DNA from: Oceanobacillus sojae | GTDB taxonomy: Bacteria; Bacillota; Bacilli; Bacillales; Amphibacillaceae | Reading direction: 5' to 3' | Assembly: GCF_900162665.1 (NCBI RefSeq) | Contig: NZ_LT727812.1 | Coordinates: 576,865-640,864, forward strand | DNA: 64,000 nucleotides | Shown: positions 35,218-43,448 of the stretch, in pieces | How positions within the stretch are numbered: position 1 is the first letter of the stretch | Layout of the letters: every line of letters begins with the position of its first letter | Position numbers and translations under genes: made by a program | Notes under the pieces: generated by a model | Seen by the model: the letters and a program-made list of their open reading frames with translations, nothing else | Told to the model about the DNA's origin: nothing | Databases searched by the model: none

Positions 35218-35335
35218 AAGAGGGTTCTCGGCTAAAGTCTAAAATAATCATGTTTGGCAGTCCGGATTTTGAAAAACCAATCAGTAAAGCACATAATCCG
35301 ATCATCATCCAATCCAGTATTTCAAGCACAGGCAT
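35218..35335 (-). pseudogene. Truncated TauE/SafE-family permease gene, 5' fragment
   Basis: An ATG at 35335 with an AAGGAG site starts MPVLEILDWMMIGL and continues CALLIGFSKSGLP, the beginning of a TauE/SafE (sulfite or organosulfur exporter) membrane protein. After about 33 codons the frame enters the IS left end and stops at 35218. Intact relatives have about 250 residues. The sequence beyond the IS right end (33440-33600) does not contain the missing body. At most a nine-codon tail (IDIIVRVLV then stop) could be a remnant. Confidence 0.7.
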
Positions 35336-35479
35336 TCTACTTCTCCTTTAAATCTGCCTATTATTCCAGCACATTTATTTGCTTAATAAAATAATATCAG
35401 ATCAGTTCCATCAGTATAAATAAGCAAACAGAAAAGGTATATACATAATTTATGAGGATATACCCTTTCTGCTATGCTA
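35336..35479. other. Intergenic spacer upstream of the truncated permease
   Basis: AT-rich. The left part holds the ribosome-binding site of the broken TauE/SafE gene. The right part is the 3' flank of the sarcosine oxidase-like gene. AGAAAAGGTATATAC (35431-35445) with GTATATACCTTTTCT-like sequence (35458-35471, partly inverted) forms a hairpin that may end that gene. Confidence 0.45.
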
Positions 35480-36616
35480 TTATTGATAATTAAATCGATT
35501 TAAACGAAAGCTCTCTAAACTTACAGCAGGCTCTTTATCCATCAGCATTTTTGCTAAGCTTTCCCCAATACCACTGCTGAATTTAAAACCATGACCGGAG
35601 AACCCGCAAGCAACAAGAACATTATCATATCCTGGCAAATAATCAATAATAAAATCTTCATCTGGAGTAAGCGTATACGTACACACTCTTCCCTCCTTCA
35701 GCTCGATATCCTCAGAAAAATACTTATGTGCAAAAGAAAGTGTTTCTTGTTCATCTTCTGGAAACGTCCCAAATGGCTCCAGTTCTCCAGGATTCTCTAA
35801 AGGATGCCCTCCATCATGCCTGCCAATTTTCAGACCTGTTCCATCAATACTCGGAAAACCATAATATGTACTATCCTCATCAATATGCCCCCAGCCAGGA
35901 AATGTTCCTTCTTCATAATTCGTTTCTTCCCCTGCTTTAAACCAGGAGAATGTTTTACGAACAGGGGTAATTGGTAAAGTAATATCAAGCAGTCTTGTCA
36001 CTTGATTGGTACCCTTCCCAGCGGAGATAAGCAGCTTTCTCCCTTTGATTTCACCATCTGTTAATTTCACAGTAACTTGATCAGCTCCTGTTTCGATAGC
36101 TTGTACGCGACTGTTTATATATAAATCTGCACCATTTTTTTCTGCTAACGTCCGATAAGCCCGAATAGCATTTTCACTGAACAATACACCTGAATTTTTC
36201 TCAAAGTAACCCACCATTTCATCCTTTAATTGAAACCCCCGCCAGCGTGTATTAATATCTTCTGCTGTCATCACTTCTAAAGAAAGGTTATATTCCTCAG
36301 CCGATTTTTGAACAGTATCTAAAAATACATTACCTTTTGGACCAAAGTTAAGGACACCTGTCTTTGAAAATATTCTCTCTTCTGTTTTCTCTTCCAGCTC
36401 TTTCCAAAGTTTTTGTGAATGTAATGCCAGCGGTACATAATTACCACCTTCTCCATAAGCATGACGTATCAGTCTCGTTCCCCCATGATGCGACCCCTCA
36501 TCATGAGGCGGATCATAAGAATCAATCACCGCCACCGTCTGACCAGATTCCGTTAAATAATAGCCGGCTGACATCCCCATAGATCCGGCGCCAATAATAA
36601 TAACGTCATATATCAT
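35480..36616 (-). CDS. Sarcosine oxidase / N-methyltryptophan oxidase-like flavoenzyme
   Basis: A 378-residue monomeric sarcosine oxidase (MSOX/SolA) family protein. It oxidatively demethylates N-methyl amino acids, giving formaldehyde and H2O2. The FAD fold is VIIIGAGSMGMSAGYYL. GGTRLIRHAYGEGGNYVPLA is typical of MSOX. Lys263 (GLKIG) corresponds to the oxygen-activating lysine. Cys312 (RVCTYTLTPDE) is at the site of covalent FAD attachment. GFSGHGFKFSSGIG closes the protein. GGGAGCG precedes the ATG. The exact substrate (sarcosine or another N-methyl amino acid) is open. Confidence 0.88.
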   Translation of the reverse strand: MIYDVIIIGAGSMGMSAGYYLTESGQTVAVIDSYDPPHDEGSHHGGTRLIRHAYGEGGNYVPLALHSQKLWKELEEKTEERIFSKTGVLNFGPKGNVFLDTVQKSAEEYNLSLEVMTAEDINTRWRGFQLKDEMVGYFEKNSGVLFSENAIRAYRTLAEKNGADLYINSRVQAIETGADQVTVKLTDGEIKGRKLLISAGKGTNQVTRLLDITLPITPVRKTFSWFKAGEETNYEEGTFPGWGHIDEDSTYYGFPSIDGTGLKIGRHDGGHPLENPGELEPFGTFPEDEQETLSFAHKYFSEDIELKEGRVCTYTLTPDEDFIIDYLPGYDNVLVACGFSGHGFKFSSGIGESLAKMLMDKEPAVSLESFRLNRFNYQ

Positions 36617-36648
36617 CTTATACGCTCCCTTAGCTCATCTGTGTTATT

Positions 36649-37122
36649 CTATTCAGCAATTCGTTTAATTTGCTCATAAATCTCCGGATGGGTCTTGCGA
36701 AGCTTTACAGGCTTCCATGCTTCATTCACCCACATATGCGTTGTTTTACCAGTTGTCAGCAACTCACCGTAAGGCTCATCTGTCGTAGCGCTTTGTATTC
36801 CATTTGCTTTCCAATCCCCTTCTGTAATTCTTCGGGCTTCATATTCAAAAGCCAGCCGGATTGGCGAATACTGTTCGATCCGTGTAAACAATACAACCAA
36901 ATCATCAAATCTTGCCGAACTTTTATAAACAGCACTCGCGTCCAGCACCGGTAAAAGCAAACCTTGTTCCTCCAAAGCATGGTAAGACATTTCAAAATGC
37001 CTCATCCATTCTGTCCGTCCAACCTCAAACCAGGTAATATAATTCCCGTGATGAACTACTCCCATTTGATCTGTGTCTTTGTATTGTACGCGCATTTTAT
37101 GCTGATGCCATGCTTGTGTCAT
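36649..37122 (-). CDS. YbgC/FadM-type acyl-CoA thioesterase
   Basis: A 157-residue hotdog-fold thioesterase. RVQYKDTDQMGVVHHGNYITWFEVGRTEW contains the catalytic Asp and the conserved Tyr/His of the 4-hydroxybenzoyl-CoA thioesterase group. Members cleave acyl-CoAs. The chain preference is unknown. CAGGAGG lies 8 bases before the ATG. It lies upstream of the sarcosine oxidase-like gene (32-base gap), so the two may be co-transcribed. Confidence 0.87.
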   Translation of the reverse strand: MTQAWHQHKMRVQYKDTDQMGVVHHGNYITWFEVGRTEWMRHFEMSYHALEEQGLLLPVLDASAVYKSSARFDDLVVLFTRIEQYSPIRLAFEYEARRITEGDWKANGIQSATTDEPYGELLTTGKTTHMWVNEAWKPVKLRKTHPEIYEQIKRIAE

Positions 37123-37351
37123 TTTTATTTCCTCCTGTTTCTTTTCTACATTCCAGCTTTTGTTCCTCTTTTAAATTATAGCATTTTCTCTTCTATTTTA
37201 TAAAAAAACTGTTAAAGCTTTATTTGGTTTAACTTCAACCCCTCTTGTATTTTTTTTAACTGGCATCATCTCCTATATAACAGCTTTCAATGGATATTTT
37301 TACTTTTATTACTCTCAAAAAATAATTTTTAAGAAAATTTAAATTTATCTA

Positions 37352-37409
37352 TTTACATATAACGTCATATGATGTAATATACAAATAACATGATGTTATA
37401 TTACATCAT
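37352..37409 (+). promoter_or_regulatory. frlB promoter and FrlR-type operator
   Basis: TTTACA (37352-37357), 17 bases, then TAATAT (37375-37380) forms a plausible promoter. Over its -10 lies a perfect 13-bp inverted repeat, ATGATGTAATATA (37369-37381) and its reverse complement (37397-37409), with a 15-base spacer. The half-site ATGTAA also occurs in the palindrome before frlR, so FrlR is the likely binder. The rest of the gap (37123-37350) is AT-rich and holds no gene. Confidence 0.65.
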
Positions 37410-37437
37410 AAATTAAGGAGGTGCAATTTACCCTTTT

Positions 37438-37451
37438 GGTAAACGGTTACA
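37438..37451 (+). promoter_or_regulatory. Candidate CcpA-binding cre site before frlB
   Basis: GGTAAACGGTTACA matches the 14-base cre consensus (TGWNANCGNTNWCA) at all defined positions but the first. Its position in the leader just after the promoter fits roadblock repression by CcpA when glucose is present. Confidence 0.5.
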
Positions 37452-37486
37452 TTACAGATATGCAAAAAAGAGGAGGAATTTTATTT

Positions 37487-38461
37487 ATGAAAAAAGAACA
37501 TGTGGAACAGATTCAAAAAGCAATTAAAGCAATTGAAGAAAGACAAATCGACAATATATTCTTTGTAGCATGCGGCGGATCGATGGCATCATTATCAACT
37601 GGTGAGTACTTTATTTCCAAAGATACTGCAGTACCGGCATTTGTCTATACATCTAACGAATTTATTCATCGTTCACCAAAAGCATTGGGTGAAAATAGCT
37701 TAGTTATCTTACGTTCACATTCCGGGGAAACTCCCGAAACCGTTGAAGCTGCATCATTCGCCCGTAAAAAAGGTGCATTAACCATTGCGATTTCTATGGA
37801 AGTAGAATCCCCACTTTGTCAAAATGCAGAGCACATCCTTCATTACAATTATAAAGATGGCTCAGATGCGATTGATGGTGAACTTGGTATTTTTTACACT
37901 TTACTTTTCAGAATACTTAAATTAATTACAGGTAATGAAAAATATAAACGGGCAGAAAAGCAGCTTGAAAATCTTGGCTCTTTAATTGAAAAAAATCAGG
38001 AAAAATTCAAAGAAGCTGCTGATCAATTTGGAAGAAAGAATAAACGCGAGAAATTAATTTATACAATGGCAAGTGGTGTTTACTATCATCAGGCATATTC
38101 ATTCACTAGTTGCCTGCTAATGGAAATGCTATGGATTAATTCAAATGCAATACATGCCGGAGAATTCTTCCATGGTCCATTTGAAGTAACAGACTATGAT
38201 GTTCCTTTCTTGCTGGTTGTTGGCGAAGGGCCAAGTACTCCACTTGATTTAAGAGCACTAGATTTTGCTGAGAAGTTCAGCGATAAAGTAGAAGTTGTTG
38301 ATATTCGTGAGTTAGATTACGATGGTATTGATCCGGACTTAAAAGAGTATTTTGGAAGCGCTTTATCAGGTCCTGTTCTACGCCTTTATGCAGACGGATT
38401 AGCTGAACACACTGGTCACCCTTTATCTGTGAGACGTTATATGTGGAAAATGGAATATTAA
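37487..38461 (+). CDS. frlB: Fructosamine-6-phosphate deglycase
   Basis: A 324-residue double-SIS-domain enzyme that splits fructosamine 6-phosphates (from Amadori products such as fructosearginine) into glucose 6-phosphate and the amino acid. SIS motifs are ACGGSMASLSTGEY, SHSGETPETVEAA (about 83-95) and AIHAGEFFHGPFEV. The start is the ATG at 37487 after AGAGGAGG. The frame is open 22 codons upstream through the cre-like site, which I exclude. It is first in frlBONMD, the same order as in B. subtilis. Confidence 0.92.
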   Translation: MKKEHVEQIQKAIKAIEERQIDNIFFVACGGSMASLSTGEYFISKDTAVPAFVYTSNEFIHRSPKALGENSLVILRSHSGETPETVEAASFARKKGALTIAISMEVESPLCQNAEHILHYNYKDGSDAIDGELGIFYTLLFRILKLITGNEKYKRAEKQLENLGSLIEKNQEKFKEAADQFGRKNKREKLIYTMASGVYYHQAYSFTSCLLMEMLWINSNAIHAGEFFHGPFEVTDYDVPFLLVVGEGPSTPLDLRALDFAEKFSDKVEVVDIRELDYDGIDPDLKEYFGSALSGPVLRLYADGLAEHTGHPLSVRRYMWKMEY

Positions 38462-38471
38462 GAATAAAATG

Positions 38472-38514
38472 TTAGAGAAAAGATAAAAATATATTATTTT
38501 TATCTTTTCTCTAA
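38472..38514 (+). terminator. Stem-loop between frlB and frlO
   Basis: Perfect 19-bp arms (38472-38490 and 38496-38514) with a 5-base loop, 10 bases after the frlB stop. No T-run follows, so it is more likely a 3' stabiliser or processing site than a full terminator. Confidence 0.6.
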
Positions 38515-38556
38515 ACACTATCTGTTAAAAATCTAGTATAAAAATGGGGCGAGAGA

Positions 38557-39825
38557 ATGAAAAAAAGAATTGGTTGTCTAATAGCTGTATTGTTACTCAC
38601 TGGCATCCTGGCTGCTTGTGGTTCTAACTCTTCTAACGAGGCGGAATCAAGCGGGGATGAAGTAGTTATTGACTTCTTTCATCGTTGGCCAAATGAACCA
38701 AGAAAATCTTTCTATGATCAAAAAATTAAAGAATTTGAAGAAGCCAATCCAAACGTAAAAATTAACGTTGATTCAGTTTTGAACGATTCCTACAAAGAGA
38801 AAGTACGTGTTCTTGTTTCAAACGATGACCTGCCAGACATCTTTTCTTCCTGGTCTGATACTTTTGCTGAAAACCTTGTTAGTTCAGGCAGAATCAAACC
38901 ATTAACTGACCTGATCGAAAGTGACCCGGATTGGAGCGGTAAAATTATTGAATCGCAATACGAAGGGTTCACCTTTGATGACACAACGTATGGTATACCA
39001 TTTACCATTGATGGAAAAGCCTTTTTCTACAATAAGGAAATTTTTGAAGAAGTAGGCTTAGATGTGCCCGAAACCTATGATGAATTCATTGAAGTTCTTG
39101 ATGAACTGCAAGCAGCAGGCTATGAGACACCGCTTGTGGAAGGTTTAACAGATGCTTGGGCAATCTCACATTACATGGGAACTATCTTTCACCGTGTAGT
39201 AGAGCCGGAAATATTAGCACAAGACTATAATCCAGAAACTGCGGCATTTACAGATGAAAGTTATATTAAAGGGTTAGAAATCTTTCAAGAACTGACTACC
39301 TATATGGGCGAAGTTTCCACTGCAATCGATCATGAAGCTGCACGTAATATGTTTTCCGCCGGCGAAGTACCTGTCCTTTACATGCAATTTGCAGAAATTT
39401 TAATGGTAGAAGATGCCGGGGATGTGGATTTTGGGTTCTTTAATTTTCCTGAAGTAACCGACGGAAACGGCAGTGCTGATTCCTTAACTGGTGCTCCAGA
39501 AGGCTGGATGTTAAGTGAAAATGCTCCAAAAGAAGCTGAGGAATTTTTAAAATTCTTAACTTCTGAAGAAACAGCTGCTGAATTCACGGAAGTAGATGGA
39601 CAGTTAAATGCGATTGAAGGCGGGGTAACGGAAGAAAATGCAAACCCAACGAGCTATGAGGCATACCAAATTGTTTTAGATTCCTCCGAAACAGCCCCTT
39701 GGTTTGATAACGCTGTCGATATTACCACCGCTGATATCTTTATGCGGGGAGGACAAGATTTAGCAATCGGTCAAACAACACCAGAACAAATAATAGAAGA
39801 AGTTCAAAGTCAAGTTGCAAATTAA
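38557..39825 (+). CDS. frlO: Fructosamine ABC transporter, substrate-binding lipoprotein
   Basis: A 422-residue family 1 sugar-type solute-binding protein anchored to the membrane by lipid. The lipobox is GILAACGSN, placing Cys at about residue 21. VIDFFHRWPNEPRKSFYDQKIKEFEEANPNVKI and the C-terminal FLKFLTSEETAAEFTEVDGQLNAI are typical of the family. It captures fructosamines for FrlN/FrlM. No ATPase gene is in the operon, so a shared ATPase (FrlP/MsmX type) elsewhere must energise the transporter, as known in B. subtilis. Stem-loops flank it. Confidence 0.9.
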   Translation: MKKRIGCLIAVLLLTGILAACGSNSSNEAESSGDEVVIDFFHRWPNEPRKSFYDQKIKEFEEANPNVKINVDSVLNDSYKEKVRVLVSNDDLPDIFSSWSDTFAENLVSSGRIKPLTDLIESDPDWSGKIIESQYEGFTFDDTTYGIPFTIDGKAFFYNKEIFEEVGLDVPETYDEFIEVLDELQAAGYETPLVEGLTDAWAISHYMGTIFHRVVEPEILAQDYNPETAAFTDESYIKGLEIFQELTTYMGEVSTAIDHEAARNMFSAGEVPVLYMQFAEILMVEDAGDVDFGFFNFPEVTDGNGSADSLTGAPEGWMLSENAPKEAEEFLKFLTSEETAAEFTEVDGQLNAIEGGVTEENANPTSYEAYQIVLDSSETAPWFDNAVDITTADIFMRGGQDLAIGQTTPEQIIEEVQSQVAN

Positions 39826-39849
39826 AAGGAAACAACAATTAAATAGCTT

Positions 39850-39873
39850 GCCCTGACATCTGTATGTCGGGGC
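39850..39873 (+). terminator. Stem-loop between frlO and frlN
   Basis: GCCCTGACAT/ATGTCGGGGC, a 10-bp stem with one T-G pair and a 4-base loop, then TTTCC. Probable attenuator setting frlO above frlN. Confidence 0.6.
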
Positions 39874-39910
39874 TTTCCACTTATTTTGAAAAGGAAAGTA
39901 GGTTTAATTT

Positions 39911-40792
39911 ATGAAGAAAAAATTTCCTTTAACACCTATTTTATTTTTACTACCTTCTGTTTTCTTTTTAGCTGTTTTCATTTATATACCATTAGTACAA
40001 AATTTTTATAACAGCTTTTTTGATTTTAATGTATTTTCCAATTCGAAGGAATTCGTTGGGCTAGCGCAAATACAAAAGCTGTTTCAAGATGACGTAGTTA
40101 TGGTTTCTATCATGAATAACTTTAAATATGCGATTATATCAGTGATTTTCCAAATTTTCTTTGCATTAATTTTAGCAAGTATTTTAGAAGATAAACTATT
40201 TCGGAAAGTTGCTCCTACGCTTAGAGTAATCTATTTTATTCCGGTAATGATATCTATTTCCGTAATTGCTCTGCTATTCAGTTTTATTTATAATCCGCAA
40301 ATGGGATTATTAAATAGTTTTCTTGAGCTGGTGGGTTTGGATACATTGACGCGTCCGTGGCTTGGTAACTCAACTTCAGCTATTTATAGTGTTATTGCGA
40401 TGTCTCAATGGCAAAGCATCGGTCTGATTACCATGCTTTTTATTGTAGCTATCCAAAAGATTCCTAACGAATTATATGAAGCTGCTGATATAGACGGTGC
40501 CGGACGGATTCGAAAATTTTTCAGTGTTACACTTCCCCAGGTAAAAGAAACGATGTTTGTAAATTTATTAATTACCGTTACTGGATCCATACTAGTTTTC
40601 AATGAACCATTTATTTTAACAAATGGCGGTCCGGGAAACAGCTCCATGACACTCGCAGTGCATATGTATCAAACAGGATTCTCCAGAGACAATATGGGGT
40701 ACGCGTCAACAATCGCAACACTTACCTTTCTTTTATCTGCCATTTTTGCATTAATTCAAATTAAAGTGTCTAAGACCGGAAAGGAAGATTGA
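39911..40792 (+). CDS. frlN: Fructosamine ABC transporter, permease 1
   Basis: A 293-residue MalF-like permease with six membrane segments. The EAA loop ELYEAADIDGAGRIRKFFSVTLPQVKETM (about 193-221) contacts the ATPase. It forms the channel with FrlM. Its stop overlaps the region of the frlM start (frlM ATG 2 bases later). Short spacing and order agree with frlBONMD. Confidence 0.9.
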   Translation: MKKKFPLTPILFLLPSVFFLAVFIYIPLVQNFYNSFFDFNVFSNSKEFVGLAQIQKLFQDDVVMVSIMNNFKYAIISVIFQIFFALILASILEDKLFRKVAPTLRVIYFIPVMISISVIALLFSFIYNPQMGLLNSFLELVGLDTLTRPWLGNSTSAIYSVIAMSQWQSIGLITMLFIVAIQKIPNELYEAADIDGAGRIRKFFSVTLPQVKETMFVNLLITVTGSILVFNEPFILTNGGPGNSSMTLAVHMYQTGFSRDNMGYASTIATLTFLLSAIFALIQIKVSKTGKED

Positions 40793-40794
40793 TA

Positions 40795-41682
40795 ATGAAA
40801 GAGAATATAAATTCAAAGCAATATTCCAATTCCCGTCAGAAAGAGCCTAAATCTGCAAAAATCCAAACAAGAATATTTAAATACAGTACATTAATTGGCC
40901 TCGGGATTTTTGCATTAATCATTCTTTACCCGCTGTTTTGGATGTTGATTTCTTCATTTAAGAGCTATGAAGAAATTTACTCTGATGTATGGAATCTGCC
41001 GGGCACCTGGAATTTTTCAAACTATACATTAGCCTGGGAGCAAGGTATACAAAATTACTTTATAAATAGTCTTTATGTAACAGGTTTTGCTATCCTGATT
41101 ACTGTCACAATCGGTTCGATGGCAGCATTTACTTTATCCCGTTACCGCAATCGCTGGATTGACATAGCACTGCTGTTTATCATCGGTGGACTAATGATGA
41201 ACCCGCAAGTAGCGTTAATTCCATTGTTTGAGATATTAACATTTTTTAATTTAATCGATACACGCTGGGCATTAATTTTAACTTATGTCGCATATCGATT
41301 ACCTTTAACTATCATCCTTATTCGGGCGTTTTTCTTAACCGTTCCAAAAGAACTTTCTGAGTCAGCTTTATTGGATGGCTGCAGTGAATTTGGTATCTAT
41401 CGGAGAATTTATCTGCCTTTATCCATTCCTGTAGTTGTTACAACAGTTATTTTAAATGCATTCTTTGCCTGGAATGAGTTTTTATTTGCTACAGTATTTA
41501 TCAACTCCAGTGATTTAAAAACAATTCCATCCGGCTTAATGGTTTTTCGTGATGCATTAAGAACCGACTGGGGTGTGCTGTTATCAGGTATGGTAATTGC
41601 TTCCATACCAATGATTATTCTATTAATTTTTTTACAAAAATACTTAGTACGAGGACTTGCAGAAGGTTCTGTGAAAGGATAG
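40795..41682 (+). CDS. frlM: Fructosamine ABC transporter, permease 2
   Basis: A 295-residue MalG-like permease with six segments. The EAA-like loop reads ELSESALLDGCSEFGIYRRIYLPLSIPVVV (about 183-212). The N-terminal 25 residues are polar (NSKQYSNSRQKEPKS). I start at the ATG at 40795, 7 bases after AAGGAAG. An in-frame TTG at 40789 lies too close. It is followed after 6 bases by frlD. Confidence 0.9.
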   Translation: MKENINSKQYSNSRQKEPKSAKIQTRIFKYSTLIGLGIFALIILYPLFWMLISSFKSYEEIYSDVWNLPGTWNFSNYTLAWEQGIQNYFINSLYVTGFAILITVTIGSMAAFTLSRYRNRWIDIALLFIIGGLMMNPQVALIPLFEILTFFNLIDTRWALILTYVAYRLPLTIILIRAFFLTVPKELSESALLDGCSEFGIYRRIYLPLSIPVVVTTVILNAFFAWNEFLFATVFINSSDLKTIPSGLMVFRDALRTDWGVLLSGMVIASIPMIILLIFLQKYLVRGLAEGSVKG

Positions 41683-41688
41683 TGAAAA

Positions 41689-42510
41689 ATGAAATTAATT
41701 ACTATTGGAGATAATGTAGTGGACTGTTATTTAGACCGAAAAGAGTACTTCCCCGGCGGAAACTGTGTCAATGTAGCCGTAAATGCCAAACGTAATAGAG
41801 CGGAAGAAGTTGCCTATATCGGTATTTTTGCAAATGATGCTCCTGCCAAGCATCTGCAATTTGCGTTAAAGCAAGAAGGAATTGATTATCATTTTTCCCG
41901 GATTGCTGCTGGTATTACTGGGCAACCAAAAGTAAGTCTGTCTCCTGATGGAGATCGTATTTTTGTAGGCGGTCCAAAAAACACAGTACAGCATCGTTTT
42001 AAAATTCAGCTCACCTTAGAAGAATTGGATTATATTCGGCAATTTGATTTATGCCATGTGAGCTGTTATTCATCAATGGAAAGCGAGCTTCAAAAATTAG
42101 CTGAAGTCATAAAAATTGCTTATGACTTCTCTGATAATAAAGCGTTAGATTATATTGAATCTATTGCTCCATATATTTCCTTTGCGTTCTTTTCAGCTGC
42201 AGAGCTGTCAGAAGATAATTTGGAAACTTTCATTTCTTCTATACAAGCATTTCAGTTTGAAGTGATTGTTATTACCAGAGGCGGCAATCCAGCTATAATT
42301 ATTTCCGAGCAGGGTCGTTTCTATCAAAAACTGAATAAAATTGATGTGATTGATACAATGGGAGCAGGAGATAGTTTTATAGCGGGTTTTTTAACGTCAT
42401 ATATAGAGAATAAAAATATCTTATCAGCAATCGAACAAGGTACGAAATCAGCTGAAAATACGTGTCAGGTCTATGGTGGCTTTGGTTATCCTCAACCTTT
42501 GATCGATTAG
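41689..42510 (+). CDS. frlD: Fructosamine kinase
   Basis: A 273-residue PfkB/ribokinase-family kinase that phosphorylates imported fructosamines at C6, the step before FrlB. It begins ITIGDNVVDCYLDRKEYFPGGNCVNVAVNAKR, with the substrate-binding GG pair. The catalytic motif is DTMGAGDSFIAGFL (about 222-235), with Asp as base. It is last in the frlBONMD operon, 6 bases after frlM. Confidence 0.92.
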   Translation: MKLITIGDNVVDCYLDRKEYFPGGNCVNVAVNAKRNRAEEVAYIGIFANDAPAKHLQFALKQEGIDYHFSRIAAGITGQPKVSLSPDGDRIFVGGPKNTVQHRFKIQLTLEELDYIRQFDLCHVSCYSSMESELQKLAEVIKIAYDFSDNKALDYIESIAPYISFAFFSAAELSEDNLETFISSIQAFQFEVIVITRGGNPAIIISEQGRFYQKLNKIDVIDTMGAGDSFIAGFLTSYIENKNILSAIEQGTKSAENTCQVYGGFGYPQPLID

Positions 42511-42533
42511 TTAACGAATACCATAGTTTGATG

Positions 42534-42561
42534 TATAATGTAAGAGAATACTTACATTATA
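42534..42561. promoter_or_regulatory. Palindrome upstream of frlR
   Basis: TATAATGTAAG and its exact reverse complement, separated by AGAATA, just before the frlR ribosome-binding site. It shares the ATGTAA/TTACAT half-sites with the frlB operator, suggesting autoregulation. Confidence 0.6.
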
Positions 42562-42573
42562 GGAGCTAATTTT

Positions 42574-43308
42574 ATGAAGGAAGATAATTTGAACGGCGGG
42601 CAAAACTATTTGTACGAAGAAATTATGACAGGAATTAAGGAATATATTAATGAAAATCAACTCCAGCCCGGAGATCGTATCCCTACTGAAAAAGAATTAG
42701 GGAAGTTATTTAAAGCCAGTCGCATTTCTATTAGACGAGCAATCAAAGAGCTTGTAGATGAAGGTGTTTTGAAGATTATTCATGGGAGAGGAACCTTTGT
42801 AAACAAGAAGCGTAAAGAAATACATCTGCTGCATTTGCAAGGGTTCTCTGAAGGTCTGACGTCAGATAATGATAAGATATCAAAAGAGATTGTTTCTATG
42901 AAAAAAATAAGTAACAATAAAAAAATAAACAGTCTATTTGAGAACAAATATAATGAGTTTATTGAGCTTATCCGCAAAGTATATCGTAACGAGCAAATTT
43001 TAAGTTTGGATTATGCTTATCTTCCGACTGCTATTTATCCAAATATAGAAGATAAAATAAAAAAAGAAAGCTCAACTTTTAAAATTATTCACGATGATTA
43101 TGGTATTGCATTTAAAACAGTTAAGAAAGAACTGGAAATTGTTCCAGCTACGGAAGAATTGCAAAAACATCTTAACATCAGTAGATTAACACCGCTTATA
43201 TTAGTAGAAAAAATTATTTATAACGAACATCATCAACCTGTGCATTTCTCAGAGTATTACCTTATCTCAGATGCTGTCAAATTAAGAATTGAAAATAACT
43301 TGCCTTAA
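42574..43308 (+). CDS. frlR: GntR/HutC-family repressor of the frl operon
   Basis: A 244-residue regulator with an N-terminal winged helix (residues about 12-78; LQPGDRIPTEKELGKLFKASRISIRRAIKELVDEGVL) and a C-terminal UTRA ligand-binding domain (about 100-240; VEKIIYNEHHQPVHFSEYYL). It probably senses a fructosamine 6-phosphate and controls frlB and itself through the shared inverted repeats. AGGAG precedes the ATG. In B. subtilis frlR is divergent, here it follows frlD. Confidence 0.87.
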   Translation: MKEDNLNGGQNYLYEEIMTGIKEYINENQLQPGDRIPTEKELGKLFKASRISIRRAIKELVDEGVLKIIHGRGTFVNKKRKEIHLLHLQGFSEGLTSDNDKISKEIVSMKKISNNKKINSLFENKYNEFIELIRKVYRNEQILSLDYAYLPTAIYPNIEDKIKKESSTFKIIHDDYGIAFKTVKKELEIVPATEELQKHLNISRLTPLILVEKIIYNEHHQPVHFSEYYLISDAVKLRIENNLP

Positions 43309-43386
43309 TCTGCGTCTATGCCTTAGAAATGCCAAATTATTTTGTTGATAATGCAGGAGCTATCAGTATGGTAAATTTTGATCAGT

Positions 43387-43446
43387 AAAATAAGCAATGA
43401 TTACTTAAAATTCTCAGTAAAAACATTGCTTATTTTATATCACTAT
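43387..43446. terminator. Bidirectional terminator between frlR and the metallophosphoesterase
   Basis: AAAATAAGCAATG (43387-43399) and its exact reverse complement (43434-43446) with a long loop and flanking A/T runs. Confidence 0.7.
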
Positions 43447-43448
43447 TT

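Larger units (their letters stand above)
33604..35235 (-). mobile_element. IS200/IS605-family element of the IS1341 type (TnpB only)
   Basis: A self-contained unit with a tnpB gene and no tnpA. Its ends have the imperfect subterminal hairpins typical of the family. The right end (33604-33631) has a CCC-TGACT/AGTCA-GGG hairpin. The left end (35192-35233) has a TGACT/AGTCA hairpin nested in AGCCGA/TCGGCT. There are no terminal inverted repeats or target duplications, as expected for single-strand transposition. The exact cleavage points are estimated. With no TnpA encoded, movement would need one supplied in trans. The element sits next to a truncated TauE/SafE gene. Confidence 0.85.
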
